64,000 bases of DNA from a candidate division NC10 bacterium CSP1-5 (GTDB lineage: Bacteria > Methylomirabilota > Methylomirabilia > Methylomirabilales > CSP1-5), in the NCBI GenBank assembly GCA_001443495.1, contig LDXR01000015.1, positions 1-64,000 on the forward strand, given 5' to 3'. A program made the translations under genes and the position numbers. Within the stretch, counting starts at the first letter, position 1. The number at the start of each line of letters is the position of its first letter. Under the pieces are notes generated by a model. That model saw only the letters and a list, made by a program, of their open reading frames with translations. It did no database searches and was not told where the DNA came from. Below are positions 45,106-53,834 of the stretch, one piece after another.

Positions 45106-46863
45106 ATGATGAGTGAATCTGCGGGGGTCCACGCCGTGCATGGGGCACACGTCCATCATGAAGAGCTGGGCTTTGTGCGCACGTACGTCTTTGCGACAGA
45201 TCATAAGATGATCGGCAGGCAGTTCCTCTTCCTCGGCCTCTTCATGTTGGTGATCGGCGGCCTGTTGGCGATGTTGATGCGCTGGCAGCTCGGCTGGCCA
45301 GAGACGCCGGTGCCCGGAATGGGTTGGGTGCCGGAACCGTACATGTTCGAGGGGATCGTCCCGCCGCAGACCTACAACATGCTCTTCACCATGCACGCCA
45401 CGATCATGATCTTCTTCGCGGTCATGCCCATCATGATCGGCTGTTTCGGCAATTTCCTCATCCCGCTCATGATCGGCGCCCGGGACATGGCCTTTCCCGT
45501 CCTAAACATGCTCTCCTTCTGGAGCGGCGCGGTGGGGGGGGTGGTGATGCTGGCGGGGTTCTTCGTCCCCGGGGGACACGCGGCCAGCGGCTGGACCGCG
45601 TACGCGCCGCTCAGCGCCAGTGCGATCTACACCGGGGTGGACTGGGGCCAGAACCTCTGGAATATCAGCCTCATTATCGTTGGTGCCTCTTCGCTCATGG
45701 GGTCGATCAACTACATCACGACCATCATCAATATGCGGGCCCCGGGCATGACCTGGTTCCGGCTCCCGCTCGTGATCTGGTCCCTCTTCGTCACCGCGAT
45801 CCTCCTCTTGCTGGCCCTGCCGGTGCTGACCGCGGCGCTGGCCATGCTCCTGGCCGATCGGATGCTCGGGACCCACTTTTTCCTCCCTGCCGGTGGGGGT
45901 GAGCCCCTGCTGTGGCAGCACCTGTTCTGGTACTTCGGGCATCCGGAGGTCTACGTCCTGGTCCTTCCCGCCATGGGGGTCACCTCGGATGTCCTCTCCA
46001 CCTTCTCGCGCAAGCCGATTTTCGGCTACCGCGCCATGGCCATGTCCATGATTTCCATCGGCTTCCTCAGTTGGATCGTGTGGGGTCATCACATGTTTCT
46101 CAGCGGGATGAATCCGGCGTTGGGAACCGCCTTCATGATGTCGACGATGGTGATCGCGGTCCCCTCAGCCATCAAGACCTTTAACTGGCTCGGCACGCTG
46201 TGGGGAGGCTCGATTCGGTTGACCACGCCAATGCTGAATGGTCTCGCGTTTGTGTCCATCTTCGTGATCGGAGGGCTGAGTGGCGTCTTCATGGCGTCGA
46301 CCCCGGTGGACATTTTCATCCACGACACGTACTTCATCGTGGCCCATTTCCACTACGTCGTCGCGGGCATCGTCTTTGGCCTGTTCGCGGCCGTCTACTA
46401 TTGGTTTCCCAAGATGTTTGGCCGGATGATGAACGAGACGCTCGGGAAGATCCACTTTGTCCTCACCTTCATCTTCTTTAACGCCACCTTCTTTCCGATG
46501 CACTTCCTTGGCGTGGCCGGACACATGCGGCGGATCTGGAATCCCCTCCAGTACGAGTTTCTCCAGCCGCTTCAGGGGATGAATCAATTCATCAGTGTGA
46601 GTGCGTTCCTCCTCGGCCTCTCGCAGATCCTGTTCCTCGTCAACTTCTTCTGGAGCCTGTTTGCTGGGAAGAAGGCGGAGGTGAATCCCTGGCATGCCAA
46701 TACCTTGGAATGGGCGGCTCCCTCTCCGCCGCCACACGGCAACTGGGGGGAACATCTCCCGGTCGTGCACCACGGCCCGTACGAGTACAGTGTACCGGGC
46801 GTGGAGGAAGACTATCTGCCGCAGACGACGCCGCATGCCCTCCCCGTAACGGCGGGGCATTGA
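45106..46863 (+). CDS. ctaD: Cytochrome c oxidase subunit I (A-type), copy 2
   Basis: A 585-residue subunit I of 12 helices. WQHLFWYFGHPEVYVLVL (with the D-channel Glu), HHMFLSGMNP and HDTYFIVAHFHYVVAG carry the copper and haem ligands. Compared with copy 1 the differences are spread throughout, suggesting an old duplication. The start may be 45106 or 45109 (ATGATG). It catalyses O2 reduction with proton pumping and is the catalytic core of the downstream gene set. Confidence 0.95.
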   Translation: MMSESAGVHAVHGAHVHHEELGFVRTYVFATDHKMIGRQFLFLGLFMLVIGGLLAMLMRWQLGWPETPVPGMGWVPEPYMFEGIVPPQTYNMLFTMHATIMIFFAVMPIMIGCFGNFLIPLMIGARDMAFPVLNMLSFWSGAVGGVVMLAGFFVPGGHAASGWTAYAPLSASAIYTGVDWGQNLWNISLIIVGASSLMGSINYITTIINMRAPGMTWFRLPLVIWSLFVTAILLLLALPVLTAALAMLLADRMLGTHFFLPAGGGEPLLWQHLFWYFGHPEVYVLVLPAMGVTSDVLSTFSRKPIFGYRAMAMSMISIGFLSWIVWGHHMFLSGMNPALGTAFMMSTMVIAVPSAIKTFNWLGTLWGGSIRLTTPMLNGLAFVSIFVIGGLSGVFMASTPVDIFIHDTYFIVAHFHYVVAGIVFGLFAAVYYWFPKMFGRMMNETLGKIHFVLTFIFFNATFFPMHFLGVAGHMRRIWNPLQYEFLQPLQGMNQFISVSAFLLGLSQILFLVNFFWSLFAGKKAEVNPWHANTLEWAAPSPPPHGNWGEHLPVVHHGPYEYSVPGVEEDYLPQTTPHALPVTAGH

Positions 46864-46874
46864 GGACTGCCCGA

Positions 46875-48698
46875 ATGGCGCAAGACCCTCGGGTCGCATC
46901 CGATCACAACAGATGGATCCATCGGTTCTCCCTGCTCACTGCGGGGGCGACTTTTGTCCTGGTCGTTGCCGGCGGCCTGGTCACCAGCACGGGCTCAGGC
47001 CTTGCGGTCCCCGATTGGCCGACGACGTTCGGGCACAACATGTTTCTGTATCCCTGGTCGAAAATGGTCGGCGGGATCTTGATCGAGCACGGACATCGGC
47101 TGATTGGCGCAGGCGTCGGCCTCCTGACGCTGGCTGTGGCCGTGTGGCTGTGGATCGCGGATCCGCGAGGATGGCTTCGCTGGCTGGGGGTCATCGCCCT
47201 CGGTGCGGTGATCGTGCAAGGGATCCTCGGGGGTCTTCGGGTCGTCCTGGTTGAACGAACACTAGCCGTTGTCCACGCGGCCCTGGCCCAGGCCTTTTTT
47301 GCCCTGACGGTCAGCGTGGCGTTCTTTACCTCCGACGAGGGGAGGGAAGGACCACCCCAGGCGCCTGTCACCGATGCCGTGGTCTTACGCCGCCTCGCCC
47401 TCCTCACGATGGGCTGTATCTATCTCCAGTCAATGATCGGCGCCGTGCTGCGGCACACGGGCGGAGGACTTGGCGCGCACCTGATCTTTGCTCTGGTGGT
47501 GGCCACCGTGATCGTGTATCTCACCGGCCGCATCCTGAGAAATCACCGGGACCTGCCGAGACTGGTCCTTCCCGGTGCGCTCCTTGGCGGGCTGTTGATC
47601 GTGCAACTTCTCCTGGGTCTCGGGTCTATCTGGAGCAGGTTCGTCACGCCGGCGGCGGCCGTGCCCGCCCGTTTCATGGTGACGCTCACAACGTTGCACG
47701 TGGCCGCCGGGGCGTTGATGCTGGCCACGTGCCTCGTCCTGACCCTTCGCGTCTATCGGCTGTTGCCCTCCCGGGTGCCTGCGGTCGGTCGTGCACGCCG
47801 CGCCCATCCGATAGGGAGGTCGGGGCAGGCACACGCCCGAGGCCGCCTCTCCGACTTTCTGGCACTGACCAGGCCCCGGGTGGTGGTCATGGTCCTGGTC
47901 ACGACCCTCGTCGGGTTCTACCTGGGCTCGGTGGGGGCGCCGGACTATCTCCGGCTGGTCTCTACGCTGATTGGCCTGGGACTCGCGGCGGGTGGAACGC
48001 TGGCGTTGAACCAATACCTCGAGCAGGACGTCGACGCGCGGATGGAGCGCACGCGACGTCGGCCATTACCGGATGGGAGGCTGGAGCCCAGGGAGGCGCT
48101 CCTCTTCGGTGCGGTGATCACCGGCGGCGGGCTCCTCTTCCTCGCCCTCGTTGTGAACCTCCTGAGTGCGGGCGTGACGGCGGTCAGTGTGGGGAGCTAT
48201 CTCTTTCTCTATACGCCCCTGAAGCGCAAGACCTCGCTCTGCAGCATCGTGGGGGCCGTCCCTGGCGCGCTGCCGCCGGTCATTGGGTGGGCAGCAGCCC
48301 GAGGCGGGCTGGGGGCTGAGGCCTGGGTCCTCTTTGCCATTCTGTTCCTCTGGCAGATTCCTCATTCCCTCGCCATTGCCCGGCTCTATCGGGACGACTA
48401 CGCGCGGGCCGGCATCCGGCTCCTCCCGGTCATCGAGCCGGACGGCGGGAGTACGGGGCGCCAGATTGTCAGCAACTGCCTGGCCCTGCTTGCCGTGGGC
48501 TCGCTGCCGACACTCATCGGGTTGGCGGGATCGGTCTATTTCGTCGGCGCCTTCGTCCTCGGGGTCGGGTTCCTCGGGTGTGGCATCGGGCTCGCCATTT
48601 CCCGCTCGGAGACGGCTGCGCGCCGCCTCCTCCTCGCCTCCCTGGTGTATCTGCCGGCGCAGCTCGGGCTCATGGCACTGGATAAGGTGCCGTTCTAG
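46875..48698 (+). CDS. ctaA-ctaB: Fused haem A synthase / haem O synthase (CtaA-CtaB)
   Basis: A 607-residue protein with about 16 helices. The N-terminal half is CtaA (haem O to haem A oxidation): VTSTGSGLAVPDWPTTFGHN, EHGHRLIGAGVG and VHAALAQAFFA carry the haem-binding His residues. The C-terminal half is CtaB, a UbiA-type farnesyltransferase (haem b to haem O): LTRPRVVVMVLVTTLVGFYL and the substrate motif NQYLEQDVDARMERTRRRPL. A basic linker of about 30 residues joins them. ATG at 46875 follows the ctaD stop by 11 bases with GAGG upstream; an upstream frame to 46710 lies within ctaD. Confidence 0.93.
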   Translation: MAQDPRVASDHNRWIHRFSLLTAGATFVLVVAGGLVTSTGSGLAVPDWPTTFGHNMFLYPWSKMVGGILIEHGHRLIGAGVGLLTLAVAVWLWIADPRGWLRWLGVIALGAVIVQGILGGLRVVLVERTLAVVHAALAQAFFALTVSVAFFTSDEGREGPPQAPVTDAVVLRRLALLTMGCIYLQSMIGAVLRHTGGGLGAHLIFALVVATVIVYLTGRILRNHRDLPRLVLPGALLGGLLIVQLLLGLGSIWSRFVTPAAAVPARFMVTLTTLHVAAGALMLATCLVLTLRVYRLLPSRVPAVGRARRAHPIGRSGQAHARGRLSDFLALTRPRVVVMVLVTTLVGFYLGSVGAPDYLRLVSTLIGLGLAAGGTLALNQYLEQDVDARMERTRRRPLPDGRLEPREALLFGAVITGGGLLFLALVVNLLSAGVTAVSVGSYLFLYTPLKRKTSLCSIVGAVPGALPPVIGWAAARGGLGAEAWVLFAILFLWQIPHSLAIARLYRDDYARAGIRLLPVIEPDGGSTGRQIVSNCLALLAVGSLPTLIGLAGSVYFVGAFVLGVGFLGCGIGLAISRSETAARRLLLASLVYLPAQLGLMALDKVPF

Positions 48699-48715
48699 GT
48701 GGGCGATGGTATTGG

Positions 48716-49465
48716 TTGACTATTGAAGAGAGTTGGAAGGGGCATTCGCCGAGGAGATGCATAAGGGTCGTGCGATATCACGAGGAGTCGAGACCCCGGT
48801 CATCGATAAGAGTGCAGAGGATCTGGCTCCGGAACGTCTCCGGTTCGACGGGGGCCCGCCCCCGGAATTCCCCCGAGATCCATTCGGCCGCGGGGAAGGG
48901 TGGCCGCGGCCAGCCGGCGGTCAGCAATGCCCGCCTGGGCATGCTGATCTTCCTGGGGGCCGAGGCGATGTTCTTCGCCGGGCTGATCGGTGCGTTTCTG
49001 GTGTTCCGCTTCGGGAGTGCGACGTGGCCCCCTCCCGGCCAGCCCTATCTGCCGGTGGGCGTGACGGGGGTCAACACCATCATCCTGTTGTTCAGCGCAT
49101 ACACGATGGGCCGGGCACTCCGTGCCATCCGCCGCGGGGACCGCCAGGGGCTCGTTCGAGGCCTTCTGGTCACGGCGCTCCTCGGGACGATCTTCCTGGG
49201 GGTGCAGGGATATGAATGGATTCGGCTGGTCCACTTTGGGTTCACCTTGTCGAGCGGCACGTATGGCGCGACGTTTTATACTCTCATCGGGGTCCACGGG
49301 CTCCACGTGTTCGGCGCCGTGCTCTGGCTGTTGGTCGTCCTGGCGGGGGCCAGGGCACATCGGTTCTCGGCGACACGACATGCGGCCCTGACTCTCTGCG
49401 GGATGTACTGGTACTTCGTGGTGGCCCTGTGGCCGTTGCTGTTCACCTTGGTCTACTTGAGCTGA
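48716..49465 (+). CDS. ctaE: Cytochrome c oxidase subunit III (probable frameshift near its N-terminus)
   Basis: The C-terminal 180 residues are a normal subunit III: VSNARLGMLIFLGAEAMFFA, then GVQGYEWIRL and YTLIGVHGLHVFGAVLWLLV, with a final MYWYFVVALWPLLF. The N-terminal 70 residues in this frame are Arg/Ser-rich and not protein-like, while a second frame from 48733 or 48757 (MHKGRAISRGVETPVIDKSA, then PPPEFPRDPFGRGEGWPRP) looks natural and joins the body if one base near 48915-48925 is removed. Thus either a sequencing error or a real frameshift is present. Confidence 0.8.
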   Translation: MTIEESWKGHSPRRCIRVVRYHEESRPRSSIRVQRIWLRNVSGSTGARPRNSPEIHSAAGKGGRGQPAVSNARLGMLIFLGAEAMFFAGLIGAFLVFRFGSATWPPPGQPYLPVGVTGVNTIILLFSAYTMGRALRAIRRGDRQGLVRGLLVTALLGTIFLGVQGYEWIRLVHFGFTLSSGTYGATFYTLIGVHGLHVFGAVLWLLVVLAGARAHRFSATRHAALTLCGMYWYFVVALWPLLFTLVYLS

Positions 49466-49482
49466 GCCCAGAGGAGGATGGT

Positions 49483-49770
49483 GTGGGGGACGGCGTGCGC
49501 ATGATGCGTCGGTGTCGGGCCCTCGGAATGGGGATGGCAGCGCTGCTGCTGATCCCGGCGGCGGGGCACGCGTGTTCCGTCTGTGGGGGTGCGGCGATGG
49601 GCACCGATGCAGGGACGGGCTTCAACACGAGCCTCTTTTTTCTCATCGCGATGCCGTATGTCGTTGTCGGTGCCATCGCCGGCTGGCTGCTCTACAGGTA
49701 CTGGCGCGCCTCCGGGCAGCGGAGGAAGGCGCCCGCCCAGCATGTGACATCGCTTCACCACGTCGAGTGA
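49483..49770 (+). CDS. Small secreted membrane-anchored protein of the oxidase operon
   Basis: A 95-residue protein with a signal peptide (ALGMGMAALLLIPAAGHA), then CSVCGGAAMGTDAGTGFNTS and one C-terminal helix (LFFLIAMPYVVVGAIAGWLL). The CSVC pair directly after the cleavage site may bind copper or form a disulfide. GTG at 49483 has GAGGAGG 5 bases upstream; ATG at 49501 is the alternative. Found between two subunit III genes, it is probably an oxidase accessory or assembly factor. I do not recognise a named family. Confidence 0.7.
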   Translation: MGDGVRMMRRCRALGMGMAALLLIPAAGHACSVCGGAAMGTDAGTGFNTSLFFLIAMPYVVVGAIAGWLLYRYWRASGQRRKAPAQHVTSLHHVE

Positions 49771-49836
49771 CCATCGGGCTGAATGGGGGTCGGGAGATAA
49801 CCTGACCTCGGCAGAACAGGGGAGAAAGGAGCGGGG

Positions 49837-50421
49837 ATGGAACACGCTGCAGGGGTCGAGGAGTTTCCCAGATTTGAGACATCGAAGATGGGCGTGTGGA
49901 TCTTCCTGTTCTCGGAGGTCCTCCTCTTCGGTGGGTTGTTCGCCACGTATGCCGTTTTCCGCAGCCTCTTCGTCCAGGATTTTGCGCGGGATCACCGGGA
50001 ACTGGACGTCACCTTGGGGGCGATCAACACCGTGGTCCTGCTCTGCAGCAGCTTGTCCGTAGCGTTGGGCGTGGCCTCCATCCAGCGCGGCAAGACACGT
50101 CCGTTGAAACTGTGTCTCGGGATCACGATTCTCCTCGGGCTCGTCTTTCTCGTCATTAAGTATTTCGAGTATAGCGGAAAGTTCGCTCATGGCATCTATC
50201 CGTGGACGAGCAGTTTCTTTTCGATTTACTTTCTCATGACGGGGATTCACGGGGCCCATGTGCTGGGTGGGTTGGTCGCCCTAAGTCTCGTGCTGTATTG
50301 GACCTTTCAGGGACGCTTTTCCGCGACGAACTATGTCCGCGTTGAGGGAACGGCGCTGTACTGGCACCTGGTCGACATCGTCTGGATCTATCTCTTTCCC
50401 TTGCTCTATCTGGTCGCATAG
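49837..50421 (+). CDS. ctaE: Second cytochrome c oxidase subunit III-like protein
   Basis: A 194-residue five-helix protein of the subunit III family: MGVWIFLFSEVLLFGGLFAT, KYFEYSGKFAHGIYPW, FLMTGIHGAHVLGGLVALSL and ALYWHLVDIVWIYLFPLLYL. Shorter than bovine-type subunit III (seven helices), as in many bacterial caa3 operons. It is the more typical of the two subunit III genes here, so the protein at 48716 may be a second, diverged one. Placed 67 bases after the small membrane-protein gene. Confidence 0.92.
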   Translation: MEHAAGVEEFPRFETSKMGVWIFLFSEVLLFGGLFATYAVFRSLFVQDFARDHRELDVTLGAINTVVLLCSSLSVALGVASIQRGKTRPLKLCLGITILLGLVFLVIKYFEYSGKFAHGIYPWTSSFFSIYFLMTGIHGAHVLGGLVALSLVLYWTFQGRFSATNYVRVEGTALYWHLVDIVWIYLFPLLYLVA

Positions 50422-50459
50422 GTGAGACCTGACAGGAAGAATGGAAAGGAGGATATCGC

Positions 50460-50759
50460 GTGGGTACTCCGGGTTCCGGCCACTCCGTGCAGCCCTACTG
50501 GATCTATAACGCGGTCTGGATCGCGCTTCTCGTATTCACCGTTGTGACCGTCGTAGCGGCGCAGATCAACCTCGGGGGGTGGAACGTCCCGCTCGCGCTG
50601 GCCATTGCGTCGACCAAGGCGGTCCTGGTCGGCCTGTTTTTCATGCACCTCCGCTTTGAGGGAAGGTGGGTCTGGGGTTTCGCCGTCTTCTCCATCTTCC
50701 TCCTACTTCCCGTGATCGCCGTCACCGTGATGGACGCGCTACACGGGCTCGTCCGGTGA
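50460..50759 (+). CDS. ctaF: Cytochrome c oxidase subunit IV-type protein (CtaF-like)
   Basis: A 99-residue membrane protein of three helices (YNAVWIALLVFTVVTVVAAQ, VPLALAIASTKAVLVGLFFM, WGFAVFSIFLLLPVIAVTVM). The pattern ...STKAVLVGLFFMHLRFE is typical of prokaryotic COX4/CtaF subunits. GTG start at 50460 preceded by AAAGGAGGATAT. It follows subunit III by 38 bases. It has a structural role in the oxidase. Confidence 0.9.
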   Translation: MGTPGSGHSVQPYWIYNAVWIALLVFTVVTVVAAQINLGGWNVPLALAIASTKAVLVGLFFMHLRFEGRWVWGFAVFSIFLLLPVIAVTVMDALHGLVR

Positions 50760-50861
50760 AAGGCAGGCCGGCCCTTGGGGTTCCTCCCCGACGGGTAGCG
50801 CCTTCCCAGCGGCGCCTTTCCAGAAGCTCCTTATGCACCTCGTCGTTCTGTCTCGGAAAGA

Positions 50862-51443
50862 GTGATCGTGGTCCTGCGGTCTGATGACCGGTTCTTCCGT
50901 GGTGAGGCGAGCAGGAGAGACCGCTGGCTTCTCTCCGCCATTGGCCTGGTCTCCCTTCTCGTCGTGCTGGGCATAGGGTTCATCCTGTTAGGCCGCCAGC
51001 CGGCGGTGAAGGGTGAATATCGTGCGTCGGCCCTGCCCGCGGTCAACGCCTTCCTCAATGGGACGAGCGCCGTCCTTCTGGCGGTGGGCTATCTCTTCAT
51101 CCGACGAAAAAGAGTCACCGCTCACAAGTGTTGCATGGGAACCGCGTTCGGCGTTTCCTGCCTCTTTCTGGTGTCGTATCTGGTCCATCACTATCAGGTG
51201 GGCTCGGTACCCTTTTCCGGGCAGGGGTGGATTCGCTCGGTGTATCTTGTCTTTCTCATCTCCCACATTACCCTTGCCGCCTTCATCGTGCCCTTAGCCC
51301 TGGCCACCATCTACCGCGCGCTCGGCGAACAGTTCGATCGGCACAAGAGAATTGCCCGGTGGACCCTTCCGATCTGGCTCTACGTCTCGGTGACTGGCGT
51401 GATTGTCTACATCATGCTCTACCAGCTCTACCCGCCGCGGTAG
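50862..51443 (+). CDS. DUF420 membrane protein (CtaM-like oxidase biogenesis factor)
   Basis: A 193-residue five-helix membrane protein with the DUF420 pattern: LPAVNAFLNGTSAVLLAVGY, HKCCMGTAFGVSCLFLVSYL followed by VHH, and LAAFIVPLALATIYRALGE. Conserved His residues (AHK, VHHYQ, SHIT, RHKRIARWT) suggest metal binding. Relatives (YozB/CtaM) are required for assembly of haem-copper oxidases. Its position after the oxidase genes supports that. A 102-base gap separates it from ctaF. Confidence 0.85.
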   Translation: MIVVLRSDDRFFRGEASRRDRWLLSAIGLVSLLVVLGIGFILLGRQPAVKGEYRASALPAVNAFLNGTSAVLLAVGYLFIRRKRVTAHKCCMGTAFGVSCLFLVSYLVHHYQVGSVPFSGQGWIRSVYLVFLISHITLAAFIVPLALATIYRALGEQFDRHKRIARWTLPIWLYVSVTGVIVYIMLYQLYPPR

Positions 51444-51541
51444 ATCGAGCCAGCCCCTGAGTAAGGCCGGTCCCATCCGGCGACATGCGGGACCGCCATG
51501 TGGGCATCGCGGAGGAGGGTGCGGGTGAGCAGGGGGAAGGC

Positions 51542-51961
51542 ATGCCGTCGGATTCCGTCTATGCTAGAATGATAGCGGGAAGACCGGTGGAATTAGGCAG
51601 GATTCGACATCTCCGATCCGTTCTAGGCAGGGGCCTCAGCTTGAGATGCCCGAGGTGCGGTGCTGCCCCGCTGTTCCGGGGTCTCTTCTCGATGTACCAG
51701 GACTGCCTCTCGTGTGATCTTCGATTTGAACGAGAGCAGGGGTATTTTGTCGGGGCGATCTATATCAATTATGCGGTGACCGCCGTCATCGCCATCGCCG
51801 GGTATTTCGGGCTCGATCATTTCATCGGACTCTCCCTCGCCCCGCAGCTCATCCTGTGGGGTTCCTTCGCCGTCTGGTTTCCGCTTGTCTTCTTCCGCTA
51901 TTCGAGGAGCCTATGGCTGAGCCTCGACTATATCTTCAACCCCGAGGGTCCGGGGGTGTGA
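51542..51961 (+). CDS. DUF983 membrane protein
   Basis: A 139-residue protein with a zinc-ribbon-like CPRCG...CLSC pair, FEREQGYFVGAIYINYAVTA and two helices, which define DUF983. Members are often found beside cytochrome oxidase genes but have no assigned function. ATG at 51542 has GGGGAAGG upstream; a frame to 51485 is less well placed. The 3' end overlaps the ABC ATPase start (GTGA). Confidence 0.85.
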   Translation: MPSDSVYARMIAGRPVELGRIRHLRSVLGRGLSLRCPRCGAAPLFRGLFSMYQDCLSCDLRFEREQGYFVGAIYINYAVTAVIAIAGYFGLDHFIGLSLAPQLILWGSFAVWFPLVFFRYSRSLWLSLDYIFNPEGPGV

Positions 51962-52935
51962 GCGGCGCAGCGGACCGCGAGGGTGAGCGACGCGGATCGG
52001 CAATGGGCACTCCAGCGGTGGACGTGGAGGACCTTCGCTACGCGTACCGAGATCGGGAGGCGCTCGCCGGCGTGACGTTCGCCATCCCACCCGGAGAGAT
52101 TTTCGGCTTCCTCGGCCCAAACGGCAGTGGCAAGACGACCCTGTTCAAGATTCTTTCTACGCTCATGCCTCCGACCGGCGGGCGCGCGCGCGTCTTCGGC
52201 CATGATCTCGCGCACGAGCCCGAGGCGGTACGGCCGCGCTTGGGGATCGTGTTTCAGGTCCCGAGCCTCGATCCGAAGCTCACGGTCATGGAAAACCTCC
52301 TCCACCACGGACATTGTTATGGCTTGCAGGGGCAGGCCCTCCGGAGCCGAGCGCGGTCAAGCCTCGAGCGGCTCGGGGTAGAGGATCGTGCCCGTGATCT
52401 GGTGGAGACGCTGTCGGGGGGGCTCCGGCGGCGAACCGAGCTGGCCAAGGTCTTGGTGCACCGGCCAGACCTCTTGGTTTTGGACGAACCCAGCACGGGT
52501 CTGGATCCAGGCGCCCGGCAGGATTTCAACGCCACCCTGCGCCGGTTACGCCAGGAGGAGAACGTCACCATTCTGCTCACGACCCATCTCATCGAGGAGG
52601 CGGAGCGGTGTGACCGGGTGGGTGTGCTGCACGGGGGGAGGCTGGTGGCGCTGGGAGAGCCGGATGCGTTGAAGGGGACCGTCGGCGGTGACGTGGTGGT
52701 GATCGATGCCCACAACCCCGTGGAGCTGCAGGGGAAGATCCGCGAGCGGTTCGGGTGTCAGCCGGTCTTGGTTGACGGCGCCCTGCGCCTGGAACGCCCC
52801 GGGGGGCATGAGTTCGTCCGGGAGGTCGTCGACGCCTTTCCCGGCGCGGTGAAATCCGCGGCCTTTGGGAGGCCGACACTGGAAGACGTCTTTATCCGCC
52901 TGACCGGCCGGCGCCTGTGGAGCGGTGAAGCGTAG
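51958..52935 (+). CDS. ABC transporter ATP-binding protein (DrrA/ABC-2 export type)
   Basis: A 325-residue ABC ATPase. Walker A GPNGSGKTT, Q-loop FQVPSLDPKLTVMEN, signature LSGGLRRRTELAK, Walker B LLVLDEPSTGLDP and switch His TTHLIEEAERCD are all present. A C-terminal extension of about 80 residues follows, as in DrrA/NatA-type exporters. The GTG at 51958 shares GTGA with the DUF983 stop, favouring this start; ATG 52003 is the alternative. It forms an exporter with the adjacent permease. The substrate is unknown; location next to oxidase genes hints at copper- or haem-related export, without proof. Confidence 0.9.
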   Translation: MSGAADREGERRGSAMGTPAVDVEDLRYAYRDREALAGVTFAIPPGEIFGFLGPNGSGKTTLFKILSTLMPPTGGRARVFGHDLAHEPEAVRPRLGIVFQVPSLDPKLTVMENLLHHGHCYGLQGQALRSRARSSLERLGVEDRARDLVETLSGGLRRRTELAKVLVHRPDLLVLDEPSTGLDPGARQDFNATLRRLRQEENVTILLTTHLIEEAERCDRVGVLHGGRLVALGEPDALKGTVGGDVVVIDAHNPVELQGKIRERFGCQPVLVDGALRLERPGGHEFVREVVDAFPGAVKSAAFGRPTLEDVFIRLTGRRLWSGEA

Positions 52936-53725
52936 CGGATCACATACGCAATTCCTTCTCCCCATGGTGACACTCTGGTGGAGGGAGATGGTCCGTTTTT
53001 GCCGCCAGCGGAGTCGCCTGGTGGGGGCGTTCGGGCAACCCCTGCTCTTCTGGGTCCTGCTCGGCGGAGGGTTCAGTGCTTCATTTCGTCCCCCGGGAGC
53101 TCCGGAAGGGACTGGCTATGCCGAGTACTTCTACCCCGGCATTGTTGCCCTGGTCCTGTTGTTCACGGCCATCTTCGCCACGATCTCCATCGTGGAGGAC
53201 CGCCGGGAGGGATTCTTGCAGGCGATCCTTGTGGCCCCCGTGGGGCGCGGGAGCATCGTGCTCGGTCAGGCACTGGGGGGGGCCACCTTGGCGCTGCTCC
53301 AGGGGGTCCTCTTGCTCCTCCTCGCGCCGGCCGCCGGCATCTCGCTCACGGTGGTCTCAGCCCTCGCGGCCGCAGGAGTGATGTTTCTCGTGGCCTTCGG
53401 TCTCACGAGCCTGGGGCTGGTGATCGCGTGGCGGATCGATTCGACCCAAGGATTCCACGCGATCATGAACCTGATCCTGATCCCCATCTGGCTCCTGTCC
53501 GGCGCCTTCTTTCCCGCCTCGGGTGTTCCGGTGTGGTTGCAGTGGGCCATGAGGCTGAACCCATTGACATACGGCGTGGCGGCCTTGCGGCGGTGCCTGT
53601 ACTTGGAGAACCCCGCTCTCGCCGGGGACGTGGCCCCACTCCTCCCCTCGCTTCTCCTGACGCTGCTGTTCGGCGTTGTGGCTTTTGGGGCGGCGGCGGC
53701 CAGTGCCCGCCGGAGCGCGACCTGA
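52925..53725 (+). CDS. ABC-2 type permease
   Basis: A 266-residue permease with six helices and the ABC-2 signature: WWREMVRFCRQRSRLVGAFG, EYFYPGIVALVLLFTAIFAT, VEDRREGFLQAILVAPVGRG and LNPLTYGVAALRRCLY. It overlaps the ATPase gene by 11 bases. A 32-codon in-frame continuation after its stop (53726-53821) reads LESILVWLLALVGVTMIGQG, a single-helix peptide with no standard start, which may be a tiny membrane protein. Confidence 0.9.
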   Translation: MKRSGSHTQFLLPMVTLWWREMVRFCRQRSRLVGAFGQPLLFWVLLGGGFSASFRPPGAPEGTGYAEYFYPGIVALVLLFTAIFATISIVEDRREGFLQAILVAPVGRGSIVLGQALGGATLALLQGVLLLLLAPAAGISLTVVSALAAAGVMFLVAFGLTSLGLVIAWRIDSTQGFHAIMNLILIPIWLLSGAFFPASGVPVWLQWAMRLNPLTYGVAALRRCLYLENPALAGDVAPLLPSLLLTLLFGVVAFGAAAASARRSAT

Positions 53726-53834
53726 TGCCTAACCAAGCTGTCGGCGCACCGGCTCGAATCCATTCTCGTCTGGCTGCTGGCGCTGGTCGGGGTCACCATG
53801 ATCGGGCAGGGGATCGTCTGACCTGAGGGGAGCA

